Assembly: GCA_905215555.1 (NCBI GenBank)
Contig: CAJMQU010000016.1
Location: 1 to 64,000, forward strand
DNA: 64,000 nucleotides
Reading direction: 5' to 3'
From: an uncultured bacterium
GTDB lineage: Bacteria; Bacteroidota; Bacteroidia; Bacteroidales; Bacteroidaceae
Shown: positions 8,158 to 16,365 of the stretch, piece by piece
How positions within the stretch are numbered: the stretch's first letter is position 1
How the letters are laid out: the number at the start of each line of letters is the position of its first letter
The notes under the pieces: generated by a model
What the model saw: only the letters and a program-made list of their open reading frames with translations
The model's database searches: none
What the model was told of the DNA's origin: nothing
Position numbers and translations under genes: made by a program

Positions 8158-10884
8158 TTATTCTTCCGTAGCAAACAAACCAAGCAATTCATTTTGTTTT
8201 AGGGGCTTTGCAATAAACACATTGCACCCTGCCTCTAAAGCACAGACTTTATCTGCTTCAAAGGCATTAGCAGTAAGCGCAATAATCATAATCTCCTGAT
8301 TAAATTCCCTGATTTTCCGGACAGCCTCCAGACCACCCATTATAGGCATTTTCATATCCATAAGTACAAAATCATAGTGCCTGCTACGAACCTCCTGAAC
8401 AGCCTCCACACCATTCAGCACACGTGTAATCTCATAATCTTTAAGAATATGCCGCACCAATGAATAGTTGCCGTCATTATCCTCGGCAATCAATATCTTC
8501 AAATCTTTCCTATTTGGTATTCTTACAAATGCTTCCTGTTTTTCAAACGGAAGAATTACCGGAGTTTCTTCTTCCAGCAAACTTATATCACACGGTATCC
8601 ATGCCCAGAAAGTAGACCCTACACCCGGTGTGGAAGTAAAGCCCACCTCACCTCCTGCACCTTCGACAATGGCACGTGAAATAGCCAGCCCGAGCCCCGT
8701 CCCCTGCGCAAATTCATTTAGTTTTTGGAAACGCCCGAACACCCGGTCTTGCAGTTCCGGAGGAATACCGATTCCTGTGTCTTCAACGTATATCCGGATT
8801 CCTCCCCGCTCAAGAGTGTATCCCATCTTGACATGCCCCGACCTGGTACATTTCACCGCATTGGTAAGGAAATTTGACCACACTTGCTTTAAGCGGCTTC
8901 TATCCAGGAAGATGTTGCACTCTGCACCCGAACTATCCAAGAGGAGTTCTACATCAGTATTTGCCACTTTAGGCAAAATCATTGTATACAGTTCGCTACG
9001 CAGCTTCGCCAGATTGAATGTTTCCCTCTTACGCTCAAGGATTCCCGACTCAATCTTGGATAGGTCGAGAATATCATTAATCAGACGCAATAACAATTCA
9101 TTGTTGGACTGGATGATCTCTACATATTCTTCTTTCTCGGCAGGATCTTCACAATGAGCCATAAGTTCAGAAAAACCCACGATAGCATTCAACGGAGTAC
9201 GTATCTCATGACTCATATTTGCCAGAAAAGCAGATTTGAGTTTATCGGCAAGTTCCGCCTTTTCTTTCAACTCTTTCAATTCCCGAGTTACCCTTTCCCA
9301 TTCCGTATTATTGAAACCAATGCCGGTATATCGGATTACTTTTCCTCTCTTATCTCGCTCTGACTGAATGCCGGTAATCACCAAGCTTTGCCATTCCTTA
9401 TCCCATTTTGTCTTAGTACGATAATTAAAACTAAAGTCCTTGTCTATTCCGTCAAGCATTAGTTCGATATACCCACGCACATACTCCACATCGTCAGGAT
9501 GCATATACTTCATATAATCCTCCGGAGTTATGGAGGTTTCCGGATTATAATCGTTCACCGGATCGTTGAAAGCTCTAAAAAGACCGCTTGCTACATCAAA
9601 ATCCCAATAGCTCATACCAATGGTTTTGAAAGTAAGCTCCATCTTGTAGTTTCTTTCCTTAAGTTCTTCATCCAATTGATGCATTTTGGAGATATTCTGC
9701 CGGAATCCGGTATACTTTATTATATGCCCCGCTTCATCCCGTTCAAATGGAACTCCTATTATATGACAGTACTGCCAGGTTTCATCATATTTCGTCTTTA
9801 TCCGGCAAGTAAAGTCAAGAGTCTGATCTTCACCCAACAACATAGATTGCGTGGCATCATTGAACGTGGAATAATCTTCGAGATGTACAAATTCTCTAAA
9901 CTCCTCCAGAGTCATCAGTTTATCACTGGTATAGTCATTAACGGGATCATTATATGACTCTATTTTCTGAGTTTGGACATCAAAATCCCAGTGAACAATA
10001 TTGCTGACTTTCATAGCCAACTCGCGTTTGGTTATCAGTTCCTGGGTCTTTTTAGCCATCAGCACTTTATCGGTCACATCCAACTGTGTGCCGATAATCA
10101 GCAGTTTACCCCGATGCTCGGAAGACATACGCATGCGGCTTTCATAAAAGCGATATTGTCTTTCTGCTTCATTATAATAGCGCAACGTAATATGACCGTA
10201 TTCTATTTCTTGATTTATCAGTTGAGAAAATATCCGTTCCAGTGGAGCATGATCCTGAGGATGCAGTATTTCAAGCATTTCCTTCCACGGCAACATCTCT
10301 TTAGCAATCGATTCTCCGTATAAAGTACTAAAACTGTTCTTACGTACATCATATACCCACGAAGACATACTGGCAGCATTCATAGCCATTTCCAGATTCT
10401 TCTTGTTTTCTTCTGTACGAAAATCAGCTTCTTTTATAGAGGTTACATCATTGGAAAGCAGAATATGACCGATAATCTTCCCTTCATTATTTCGTAAAGG
10501 AACAACCTTGGCTTCATAAATGATGGATTTCTTGTTATTGCTCGCATAATAAGCATCATCGTTGATCCTGTCGAAATCATATTCAAATTCTAAAGAGATT
10601 TCTTCACCTGCCTGTATCTTTTCTTTAAGAGCAGCATCCATGTAAGGACTCTGGAAAAGGTTGACAATATTCAGTACTCTCATCCGGTCGGAAACACCAT
10701 ACATACGCAAAGCATGGTCATTGATACTGCGTAAAATACCATTTACATCATATATCTCAATACTTATCGGCAAACGGGCATACAAACTCTCTGCTAATAA
10801 AAGTTCTTCTTGGATTAACTCAGGGGTCTCTTCCCCAGAAGATGTCATCTTCTTGTCATGGGAAACGGTCTCATCTTTTTCCAT
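8158..10884 (-). CDS. Orphan cytoplasmic PAS hybrid histidine kinase
   Basis: The 908-residue protein has about four PAS/PAC modules (roughly 30-150, 165-285, 295-415 and 420-545), a HisKA domain with the phospho-acceptor histidine in NMSHEIRTPLN (about 560-625), a HATPase domain with DTGIGIP and GTGLGLAIS (about 660-775) and a C-terminal receiver with the aspartate in LMDMKMP (about 790-905). No signal peptide or membrane segment is visible, so it is probably soluble and senses an internal cue through PAS. There is no DNA-binding output domain and no adjacent response regulator, so its target is unknown. It is flanked by CAZyme genes but is transcribed alone. Confidence 0.88.
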   Translation of the reverse strand: MEKDETVSHDKKMTSSGEETPELIQEELLLAESLYARLPISIEIYDVNGILRSINDHALRMYGVSDRMRVLNIVNLFQSPYMDAALKEKIQAGEEISLEFEYDFDRINDDAYYASNNKKSIIYEAKVVPLRNNEGKIIGHILLSNDVTSIKEADFRTEENKKNLEMAMNAASMSSWVYDVRKNSFSTLYGESIAKEMLPWKEMLEILHPQDHAPLERIFSQLINQEIEYGHITLRYYNEAERQYRFYESRMRMSSEHRGKLLIIGTQLDVTDKVLMAKKTQELITKRELAMKVSNIVHWDFDVQTQKIESYNDPVNDYTSDKLMTLEEFREFVHLEDYSTFNDATQSMLLGEDQTLDFTCRIKTKYDETWQYCHIIGVPFERDEAGHIIKYTGFRQNISKMHQLDEELKERNYKMELTFKTIGMSYWDFDVASGLFRAFNDPVNDYNPETSITPEDYMKYMHPDDVEYVRGYIELMLDGIDKDFSFNYRTKTKWDKEWQSLVITGIQSERDKRGKVIRYTGIGFNNTEWERVTRELKELKEKAELADKLKSAFLANMSHEIRTPLNAIVGFSELMAHCEDPAEKEEYVEIIQSNNELLLRLINDILDLSKIESGILERKRETFNLAKLRSELYTMILPKVANTDVELLLDSSGAECNIFLDRSRLKQVWSNFLTNAVKCTRSGHVKMGYTLERGGIRIYVEDTGIGIPPELQDRVFGRFQKLNEFAQGTGLGLAISRAIVEGAGGEVGFTSTPGVGSTFWAWIPCDISLLEEETPVILPFEKQEAFVRIPNRKDLKILIAEDNDGNYSLVRHILKDYEITRVLNGVEAVQEVRSRHYDFVLMDMKMPIMGGLEAVRKIREFNQEIMIIALTANAFEADKVCALEAGCNVFIAKPLKQNELLGLFATEE

Positions 10885-10983
10885 CTGTTTATCAGTTTTT
10901 GTCGGTACTTCAGTACTGGCAGGTTTGTCGGTTCAACAGTCTATGTATTCAAACGATACTTCATTCATACAGAGCTTGCATGA

Positions 10984-10991
10984 CAAAAGTA
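10984..10991 (-). promoter_or_regulatory. -7 promoter element of the hybrid histidine kinase
   Basis: The minus strand reads TACTTTTG, matching TAnnTTTG, about 100 bases upstream of the start codon. No good -33 is present. The leader contains a direct repeat of TTTGTCGGT (10898-10906 and 10924-10932). Confidence 0.45.
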
Positions 10992-11090
10992 TAATTAAAA
11001 AACGATATCCTAAAATTTAAAGTAACAAAACTGAAAATACAACTAACTTAGATGGGTAAAAAGCGGAAAAAGCATGAAGTCAGTAGAGTA

Positions 11091-11132
11091 GATAAAAAGC
11101 AAAGAGACACGCCCAAAACCGGCATGTCTCTT
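11091..11132 (-). terminator. Terminator of the GH2 gene
   Basis: Read leftwards, AAGAGACATGCC (21132-side, 11121-11132) pairs with GGCGTGTCTCTT (11102-11113) with one wobble around a 7-nt loop, followed by GCTTTTT. It begins 13 bases beyond the GH2 stop codon. Confidence 0.8.
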
Positions 11133-11144
11133 CTATAAATATAT

Positions 11145-14100
11145 TTATTTCACTTCTATACCGTGTTGTACCGGAGTGAGAATGAATGTGAATTCATAAT
11201 CACCATAGGGCAACTGATATTGCTGCAACGGCCATGCACCCCAGCTATTCACACAGCCCAGACCCATTTGTGCCTTGTCAATGCAGAGGTTTGTCAGGTC
11301 AGCCTGTTCCACTTCAGGAGAGTGGCTCTGGCCTTTATCCCAACCATCATCCAATGACTCAATAGTGTAGTGCAGAGCAGATGCAGAGAAAGGAGCCTCT
11401 GCCACAATCTGCAAGCCTCGACCTGCGGAATTCAGTTGCTTCCACCAGCGGATATCCGTCTTCGTTCCTGTTTCCTGCGGACGGATGTAAGAGTAGAACT
11501 GTTCATCCACGCTCTGACGATACAACCCCAGGTCAGTCACATGGTTACGGTCACTGTAGTTCTCTATCGGACCACGGCCATAATATTCTATGGTTCCGAA
11601 TGACTTAGGCATCTGCATCTGCATACCGAAACGGAACATTGGCGATACCTTTGCCTGCTGGTCGGCTGTCATCTTCTGGGTTACCTTCACGGCACCCTTG
11701 TCATTGATGACATAAGTCAGGTTCAAACGTGCAGAAACATTCTTCATATCATATTCTGCATTTACCAATATCTGGTCACCTACAGTTTCCCATTTGAAAG
11801 AGGTCAGTTTCAATCCCGGGTTCTTCCAAGCTGCAAACTTTTGTTGCAGACCCGCACCGAAGTCATTATCAGTAGGTGCGCGCCAGAAGTTAGGCGCCAA
11901 AACAGCATCTTCATTCATCATTTCCACACCTCCCACATTGTAACGGCTCAGATAACCGCTATGTTTGTCGAATTCCAGACGGAAGTTATCACCGTTCACA
12001 ATCAGATAACGCCAGTCATTCTCCTGCACTTGCGGAACAACAGTAGGAACATTTACATTTTCCACATTCTTCAGTTCCATAGAAGGAGCCTTGTAGGGAG
12101 TCAATACAAGCTGATTTTTAGCCACTGCGTATCCGGCAGGAAGTAACCCTTCACGGTTCTTCAAACGATACTTCACATTCAGCAACCATTCCTTGCATTC
12201 GCAGGTCTTACCGATGTTCAGTTTCACTTTGGCAGTCTGTTGCGGAGCAACATTAAGGTCCTCCACACGACCAGTACGGATTACCTTACCATTAGCCAGC
12301 ACTTCCCAGTCCATATAATAAGCGGACAGATCGCGGAAGAAGTTTTCATTATAAACATTTACCTCACCATTCTTCAAATCAGCCGGAGTTGTCCATATAT
12401 TCTGATAGAAATAACCGACCTCATACATATGCGGATTGGGCACGCGATCGGGGCTGATAAGACCGTTATCACAGAAATTCTTATCCGAAGCATCATAACG
12501 ATTGAAATCACCTCCATAAGCATAGATCGTTACCCCGTCTTTACCTTTCCAACGAACAGACTGATCCACAAAATCCCAGATAAAGCCCCCTTGCAGGTTA
12601 GGATATTTACGAATCAAATCCCAATATTCCTTGAAACCACCCTGCGAGTTACCCATTGCGTGAGCATATTCGCACTGAATGAGCGGCTTCTTTGCGTCTG
12701 TACGCTTGCCATATTTCTCCATATGTTCGTAACCGGCATACATGGGACAATCGATATCAGTAAATTCGTTACCATGTGCTTGTTCATACTGCACGGCACG
12801 ACTGGGATCTTCATTCTTTATCCAGCGATAGCATGCTTCGAAGTTAGGTCCAAAACCAGCTTCATTGCCCAATGACCAGAAGATAATGCTGGGATGATTG
12901 AAGCCACGCTGCACGTTACGTTGGTTACGTTCCATGTGAGCTTTGGCATAATCGGTGCGTTTAGCCAGCGTCTTTTCACGATATCCCATGCCATGTGATT
13001 CTACATTCGCTTCGGCCACTACATAAATACCATACTTATCGCAAAGGTCATACCACAAGTTATCATCCGGATAATGGCAGGTACGCACAGCATTGATATT
13101 AAATTTCTTCATTACCTGAATATCCTGTATCATACGTTCGGGAGACACTACATAGCCACCGTCAGGATCGAGTTCGTGGCGGTCGGCCCCCTTAAAGAGA
13201 ACCGCCTTGCCATTGACAAGTATCTGATCGCCCTTCAATTCAATCTTACGGAAACCTACTTTTACGGGAATAACTTCATTGCTGCCTTGCAAAGTGGCAC
13301 GCAGGGTATAGAGATAAGGAGTTTCAGCAGTCCATTTGTGGGGATTTTCCACATTCATCAGGACGTTGCCGCTACCTTTAGCAGTTGCTGTGGCTACTTG
13401 CTTGCCTGCTGCATCCAGCAATTCCAGGTTTACATTTCCATTGCCTTTCAGGTCGAGTTTTACATTCAAGGAACCATCTTTATAAGCCTCGTCCAGATCC
13501 GGAATAACGCGAATATCCTGAATACGTTTCTTGTTGCGGGCATAAAGATAGCAATCCCGTCCTACACCACTGAAACGGAAAAAGTCCTGGTCTTCCAGAT
13601 ACGTGCCATCGCACCAACGGAATACTTGGAAAGCGATAAGGTTCTCCTGTCCCGGCTTCAGATAAGGAGTCAGGTCGAATTCAGCTTCCAGTTTGCTGTC
13701 TTCGCTATAACCTACATAACGGCCGTTCACCCACAGATACATATTGGAAGTGACGGAACCGAAGTGTGCGATAATATCTTTCCCTTTCCAATCAGCCGGA
13801 ACTACAATTTCGCGACGGTAAGAACCCACGTGATTGTTCTGTGTGGGAACTTCGGGAGGATTGTTCTGGAATTGGTTGCGCCAAGCATAACCGGTGTTCA
13901 CATAGATGGGATCACCATAACCGTTCAACTCCCATACGGCGGGAACCTGTAGCTCGTTCCAGCCTTTGTCGTTAAAGCCAACTTTCCAAAAATCGGTAGG
14001 ACGTTGGTCTGCATCGGGTACCCAGAAGAATTTCCAAGTACCGTTTAAGGTCATGTAGTTAGCGGATTTGGCTTTCTCGCCTTTCATGGCAGCATCTGCC

Positions 14101-14240
14101 GACTCGTAGGCGAAATAGTTGGCGTGCATGGGCGCACGGTTCACAGCATTGACTTCCGGATCAAGCCACTCTTTAAAGGACTGCGCATTTGCAGTCAGAG
14201 CCAAGGCTGCAAAGAGTCCAGTGATAAGATGTTTCTTCAT
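11145..14240 (-). CDS. Secreted GH2 beta-galactosidase (LacZ-like, long form)
   Basis: The 1031-residue protein has a signal peptide (1-19, ALTANAQ) and the full five-domain LacZ plan: N-terminal jelly roll, two Ig-like domains flanking a TIM barrel, and the C-terminal beta-galactosidase small-chain domain. The acid/base is E460 (SLGNEAG) and the nucleophile E524 (QCEYAHAMGN). It hydrolyses terminal beta-D-galactosides and should act in the periplasm on imported galacto-oligosaccharides. It is a single-gene unit with its own box-bearing promoter, a 35-bp inverted repeat in the promoter-leader region and a terminator, although it directly follows the GH51 operon. Substrate linkage within galactans cannot be read from the sequence. 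Confidence 0.92.
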   Translation of the reverse strand: MKKHLITGLFAALALTANAQSFKEWLDPEVNAVNRAPMHANYFAYESADAAMKGEKAKSANYMTLNGTWKFFWVPDADQRPTDFWKVGFNDKGWNELQVPAVWELNGYGDPIYVNTGYAWRNQFQNNPPEVPTQNNHVGSYRREIVVPADWKGKDIIAHFGSVTSNMYLWVNGRYVGYSEDSKLEAEFDLTPYLKPGQENLIAFQVFRWCDGTYLEDQDFFRFSGVGRDCYLYARNKKRIQDIRVIPDLDEAYKDGSLNVKLDLKGNGNVNLELLDAAGKQVATATAKGSGNVLMNVENPHKWTAETPYLYTLRATLQGSNEVIPVKVGFRKIELKGDQILVNGKAVLFKGADRHELDPDGGYVVSPERMIQDIQVMKKFNINAVRTCHYPDDNLWYDLCDKYGIYVVAEANVESHGMGYREKTLAKRTDYAKAHMERNQRNVQRGFNHPSIIFWSLGNEAGFGPNFEACYRWIKNEDPSRAVQYEQAHGNEFTDIDCPMYAGYEHMEKYGKRTDAKKPLIQCEYAHAMGNSQGGFKEYWDLIRKYPNLQGGFIWDFVDQSVRWKGKDGVTIYAYGGDFNRYDASDKNFCDNGLISPDRVPNPHMYEVGYFYQNIWTTPADLKNGEVNVYNENFFRDLSAYYMDWEVLANGKVIRTGRVEDLNVAPQQTAKVKLNIGKTCECKEWLLNVKYRLKNREGLLPAGYAVAKNQLVLTPYKAPSMELKNVENVNVPTVVPQVQENDWRYLIVNGDNFRLEFDKHSGYLSRYNVGGVEMMNEDAVLAPNFWRAPTDNDFGAGLQQKFAAWKNPGLKLTSFKWETVGDQILVNAEYDMKNVSARLNLTYVINDKGAVKVTQKMTADQQAKVSPMFRFGMQMQMPKSFGTIEYYGRGPIENYSDRNHVTDLGLYRQSVDEQFYSYIRPQETGTKTDIRWWKQLNSAGRGLQIVAEAPFSASALHYTIESLDDGWDKGQSHSPEVEQADLTNLCIDKAQMGLGCVNSWGAWPLQQYQLPYGDYEFTFILTPVQHGIEVK

Positions 14241-14260
14241 GATATAAAGTTATTATGTTT

Positions 14261-14295
14261 GTAGCAGTATGAAAGAAATTCTTTTCATACTGTTA
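14261..14295. promoter_or_regulatory. 35-bp inverted repeat abutting the GH2 -7 element
   Basis: Arms GTAGCAGTATGAAA (14261-14274) and TTTCATACTGTTAC (14282-14295) pair with a single mismatch, and the spacer is itself partly palindromic. The repeat ends at the base next to the -7 element, so it covers the transcription start and early leader. It could be a repressor operator or a leader stem-loop. Confidence 0.6.
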
Positions 14296-14361
14296 CAAAG
14301 ATAGGGTGATTCAATGAATTCAAAGGAGAATTATAGTTCAAAAAGAGGGGAAAACAGACCA
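14296..14361 (-). promoter_or_regulatory. GH2 promoter with shared CAZyme box
   Basis: On the minus strand the -7 element TATCTTTG is at 14296-14303 and a -33 TTTG at 14321-14324 (17-bp spacer). The box (14338-14361) reads TGGTC-N6-CCCC-TC-TTTTTGA and lies 34 bases upstream of the -7. It overlaps the tail of a possible GH51 terminator, so part of the CCCC/T-run likeness could have that cause. Confidence 0.6.
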
Positions 14362-14389
14362 AAGTGACTTTTGCTCCCCACTCATTTCC

Positions 14390-16327
14390 CTATTTCACCT
14401 GCAAACGATATACTCCAAACGAGCGTGGTTCAAGCTCAAGCTTCAAAGACTGCCCTTTCACTTGTACCGGACGAACACGCGGAACAATTGCTTCCTCATC
14501 CAACGTGTTCACCGTTCTCCAATTGTCATTTTGCAAGTAAGTACATGAACCTGCAACAAGCTGGCGTTTCTTCAAGCCGTTGAAATCTATCTGAACCTCA
14601 ACAGGTCGGCTACCGGCATTCACCAGTTTCAGAATAATTTCACCTGTCGGCGCATTCAACGCAGCGGTTGCATAAAGGCTGTCTTGTCCTGCAACAGCTT
14701 TGCCGTTCATTTTGAGACTGAGCACATCGGTTCCGGGATTCATGCCGTACATTTGCTGAACGTAGTAGTTCGGCGTACGCATCATCCGCAGGTTATCAAA
14801 CCAGATTAAGTCCGGATTCCACTGCCAGGCATCTACATGGGCAAACAAAGGAGCGTATGTAGCCAGATGAACTACATCTGCATTCCGTTCCAGTCCCGTC
14901 ATGAAGGCTGCTTCGGAAAGGGCTGCCAAGAAGTTGTTATCTTTCTTCGTGGAATGGTCGTGTGAAGCATATTCTCCGGCGAAGACTTTCGGACCTTTAC
15001 GGTCATAGTTGTCATAGCGGGAAGCGTTGCCGAAGAACCAGTCGGGATTCATGTAATAGTGTTCATCCACCAGGTCTACCCCCAGACGTTTCATTTCCGG
15101 CCAGAGGTAATCGAACTTATCACCGCTGGCACTGGGGCCGGAACTGCCGACAACCTTGATAGTGGGGTACTTCGCACGGATAGCTTTCGTGAAGGCTTCC
15201 AGACGGTCTACATAGACCTTGTCCCACTGTTCGTTGCCGATACCTATCATCTTCAGGTTGAAAGGTGCGGGATGTCCCATATCGGCACGTACCTTGCCCC
15301 AGGTAGAGGTTACCGGGCCGTTGGCAAACTCAATAAGATCAAGTGCATCCTGTATGTAAGGATCCAGTTCGTCCAGAGGGACGACTTCATTACTTTCGTA
15401 CTGGCAGGAGAGTCCGCAACTTATCACTGGAAGCGGTTCTGCACCGAGGTCTTCACTCAGGAGGAAATATTCGAAGTAACCGAGACCAAGAGTCTGAAAA
15501 TAGTCAGGGAATGCCTTGTGTTTGAAGGTATAATTCCAGCGGTTTTCATTCAGAGGGCGGTTTTCAACAGGACCTACCGAGTTTTTCCACTGATAGCGAG
15601 TTTCAAGACTGTTACCTTCGATGATGCAACCACCCGGGAAACGGAATACACCCGGATTAAGGTCGTAAAGGGCTTGTGCCAAGTCGGCACGCAGACCATT
15701 TTCACGTCCTTTCCAAGTGTTGACGGGAAAGAGAGATATATGATCCATATCTACTGTCCCTTCAGTTTCCAAAACGATACGTAAGCGTGCATGGGCATCG
15801 GTGAAAGGAGATTTCAGCACAGCGGTCAGTTTCTGCCAGTCGCGACCGTTTACTTCCATTTCTTTCTTCAAAAGATTCTGAGCGTTGGAATTCACCAACT
15901 CAATGGAAAGTTTCATAGGCTTTGCATCTGGCGTACGGGCATATATGGAAAAACGATATTCTTCGCCTTGCTTCACGCCGATGCCGCGATAACCTTCATT
16001 ATCCAGTCCGGCACGCAGCAAACGACCGTCATTGACTACACGCACGTAATGCGGATTGCGGTCGAAACAAGGATTTGCATCCTGAACGCTTACATTGCCG
16101 AAAGGTACCCAACCGACGAAAGGTTGTGGGAATTCAAAAGAACGGTTCTTTACTAATTCGGCATAAAGTCCGCCGTCAGCACCGAAGTTGATGTCTTCGA
16201 AGAAGATGCCATACATTTCGGGCTGTATCTGTGCCGTTGGTCTGGAAACATCAACGGTCATCACATGTTGCTGCGCCTGCACACCCAGTGCAAGAGACAG
16301 TGCTAAAAGGGTGGTTATTTTTCTCAT
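14390..16327 (-). CDS. Secreted GH51 alpha-L-arabinofuranosidase
   Basis: The 645-residue protein has a signal peptide (1-19), an N-terminal carbohydrate-binding-like region including the GH51 YGIFFEDINFGADGGLYAEL stretch, the TIM barrel and a C-terminal beta domain. The acid/base is E366 (IGIGNEQW) and the nucleophile E452 (AGEYASH). It should release alpha-L-arabinofuranosyl side chains in the periplasm. It is the last gene of the leftward GH43, GH97-GH43, GH51, GH51 unit, 38 bp after the previous gene. Its catalytic barrel is closely similar to that of the preceding GH51, so the pair looks like an old tandem duplication. Confidence 0.9.
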   Translation of the reverse strand: MRKITTLLALSLALGVQAQQHVMTVDVSRPTAQIQPEMYGIFFEDINFGADGGLYAELVKNRSFEFPQPFVGWVPFGNVSVQDANPCFDRNPHYVRVVNDGRLLRAGLDNEGYRGIGVKQGEEYRFSIYARTPDAKPMKLSIELVNSNAQNLLKKEMEVNGRDWQKLTAVLKSPFTDAHARLRIVLETEGTVDMDHISLFPVNTWKGRENGLRADLAQALYDLNPGVFRFPGGCIIEGNSLETRYQWKNSVGPVENRPLNENRWNYTFKHKAFPDYFQTLGLGYFEYFLLSEDLGAEPLPVISCGLSCQYESNEVVPLDELDPYIQDALDLIEFANGPVTSTWGKVRADMGHPAPFNLKMIGIGNEQWDKVYVDRLEAFTKAIRAKYPTIKVVGSSGPSASGDKFDYLWPEMKRLGVDLVDEHYYMNPDWFFGNASRYDNYDRKGPKVFAGEYASHDHSTKKDNNFLAALSEAAFMTGLERNADVVHLATYAPLFAHVDAWQWNPDLIWFDNLRMMRTPNYYVQQMYGMNPGTDVLSLKMNGKAVAGQDSLYATAALNAPTGEIILKLVNAGSRPVEVQIDFNGLKKRQLVAGSCTYLQNDNWRTVNTLDEEAIVPRVRPVQVKGQSLKLELEPRSFGVYRLQVK

Positions 16328-16365
16328 AAAATAGGTACAATGTTTAAGAGTCTATCTCATATCTG

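Noticed and set aside
13074..13952. Rightward 292-codon open frame antisense to GH2
   Set aside because: Mirror frame of the GH2 gene; no domain.
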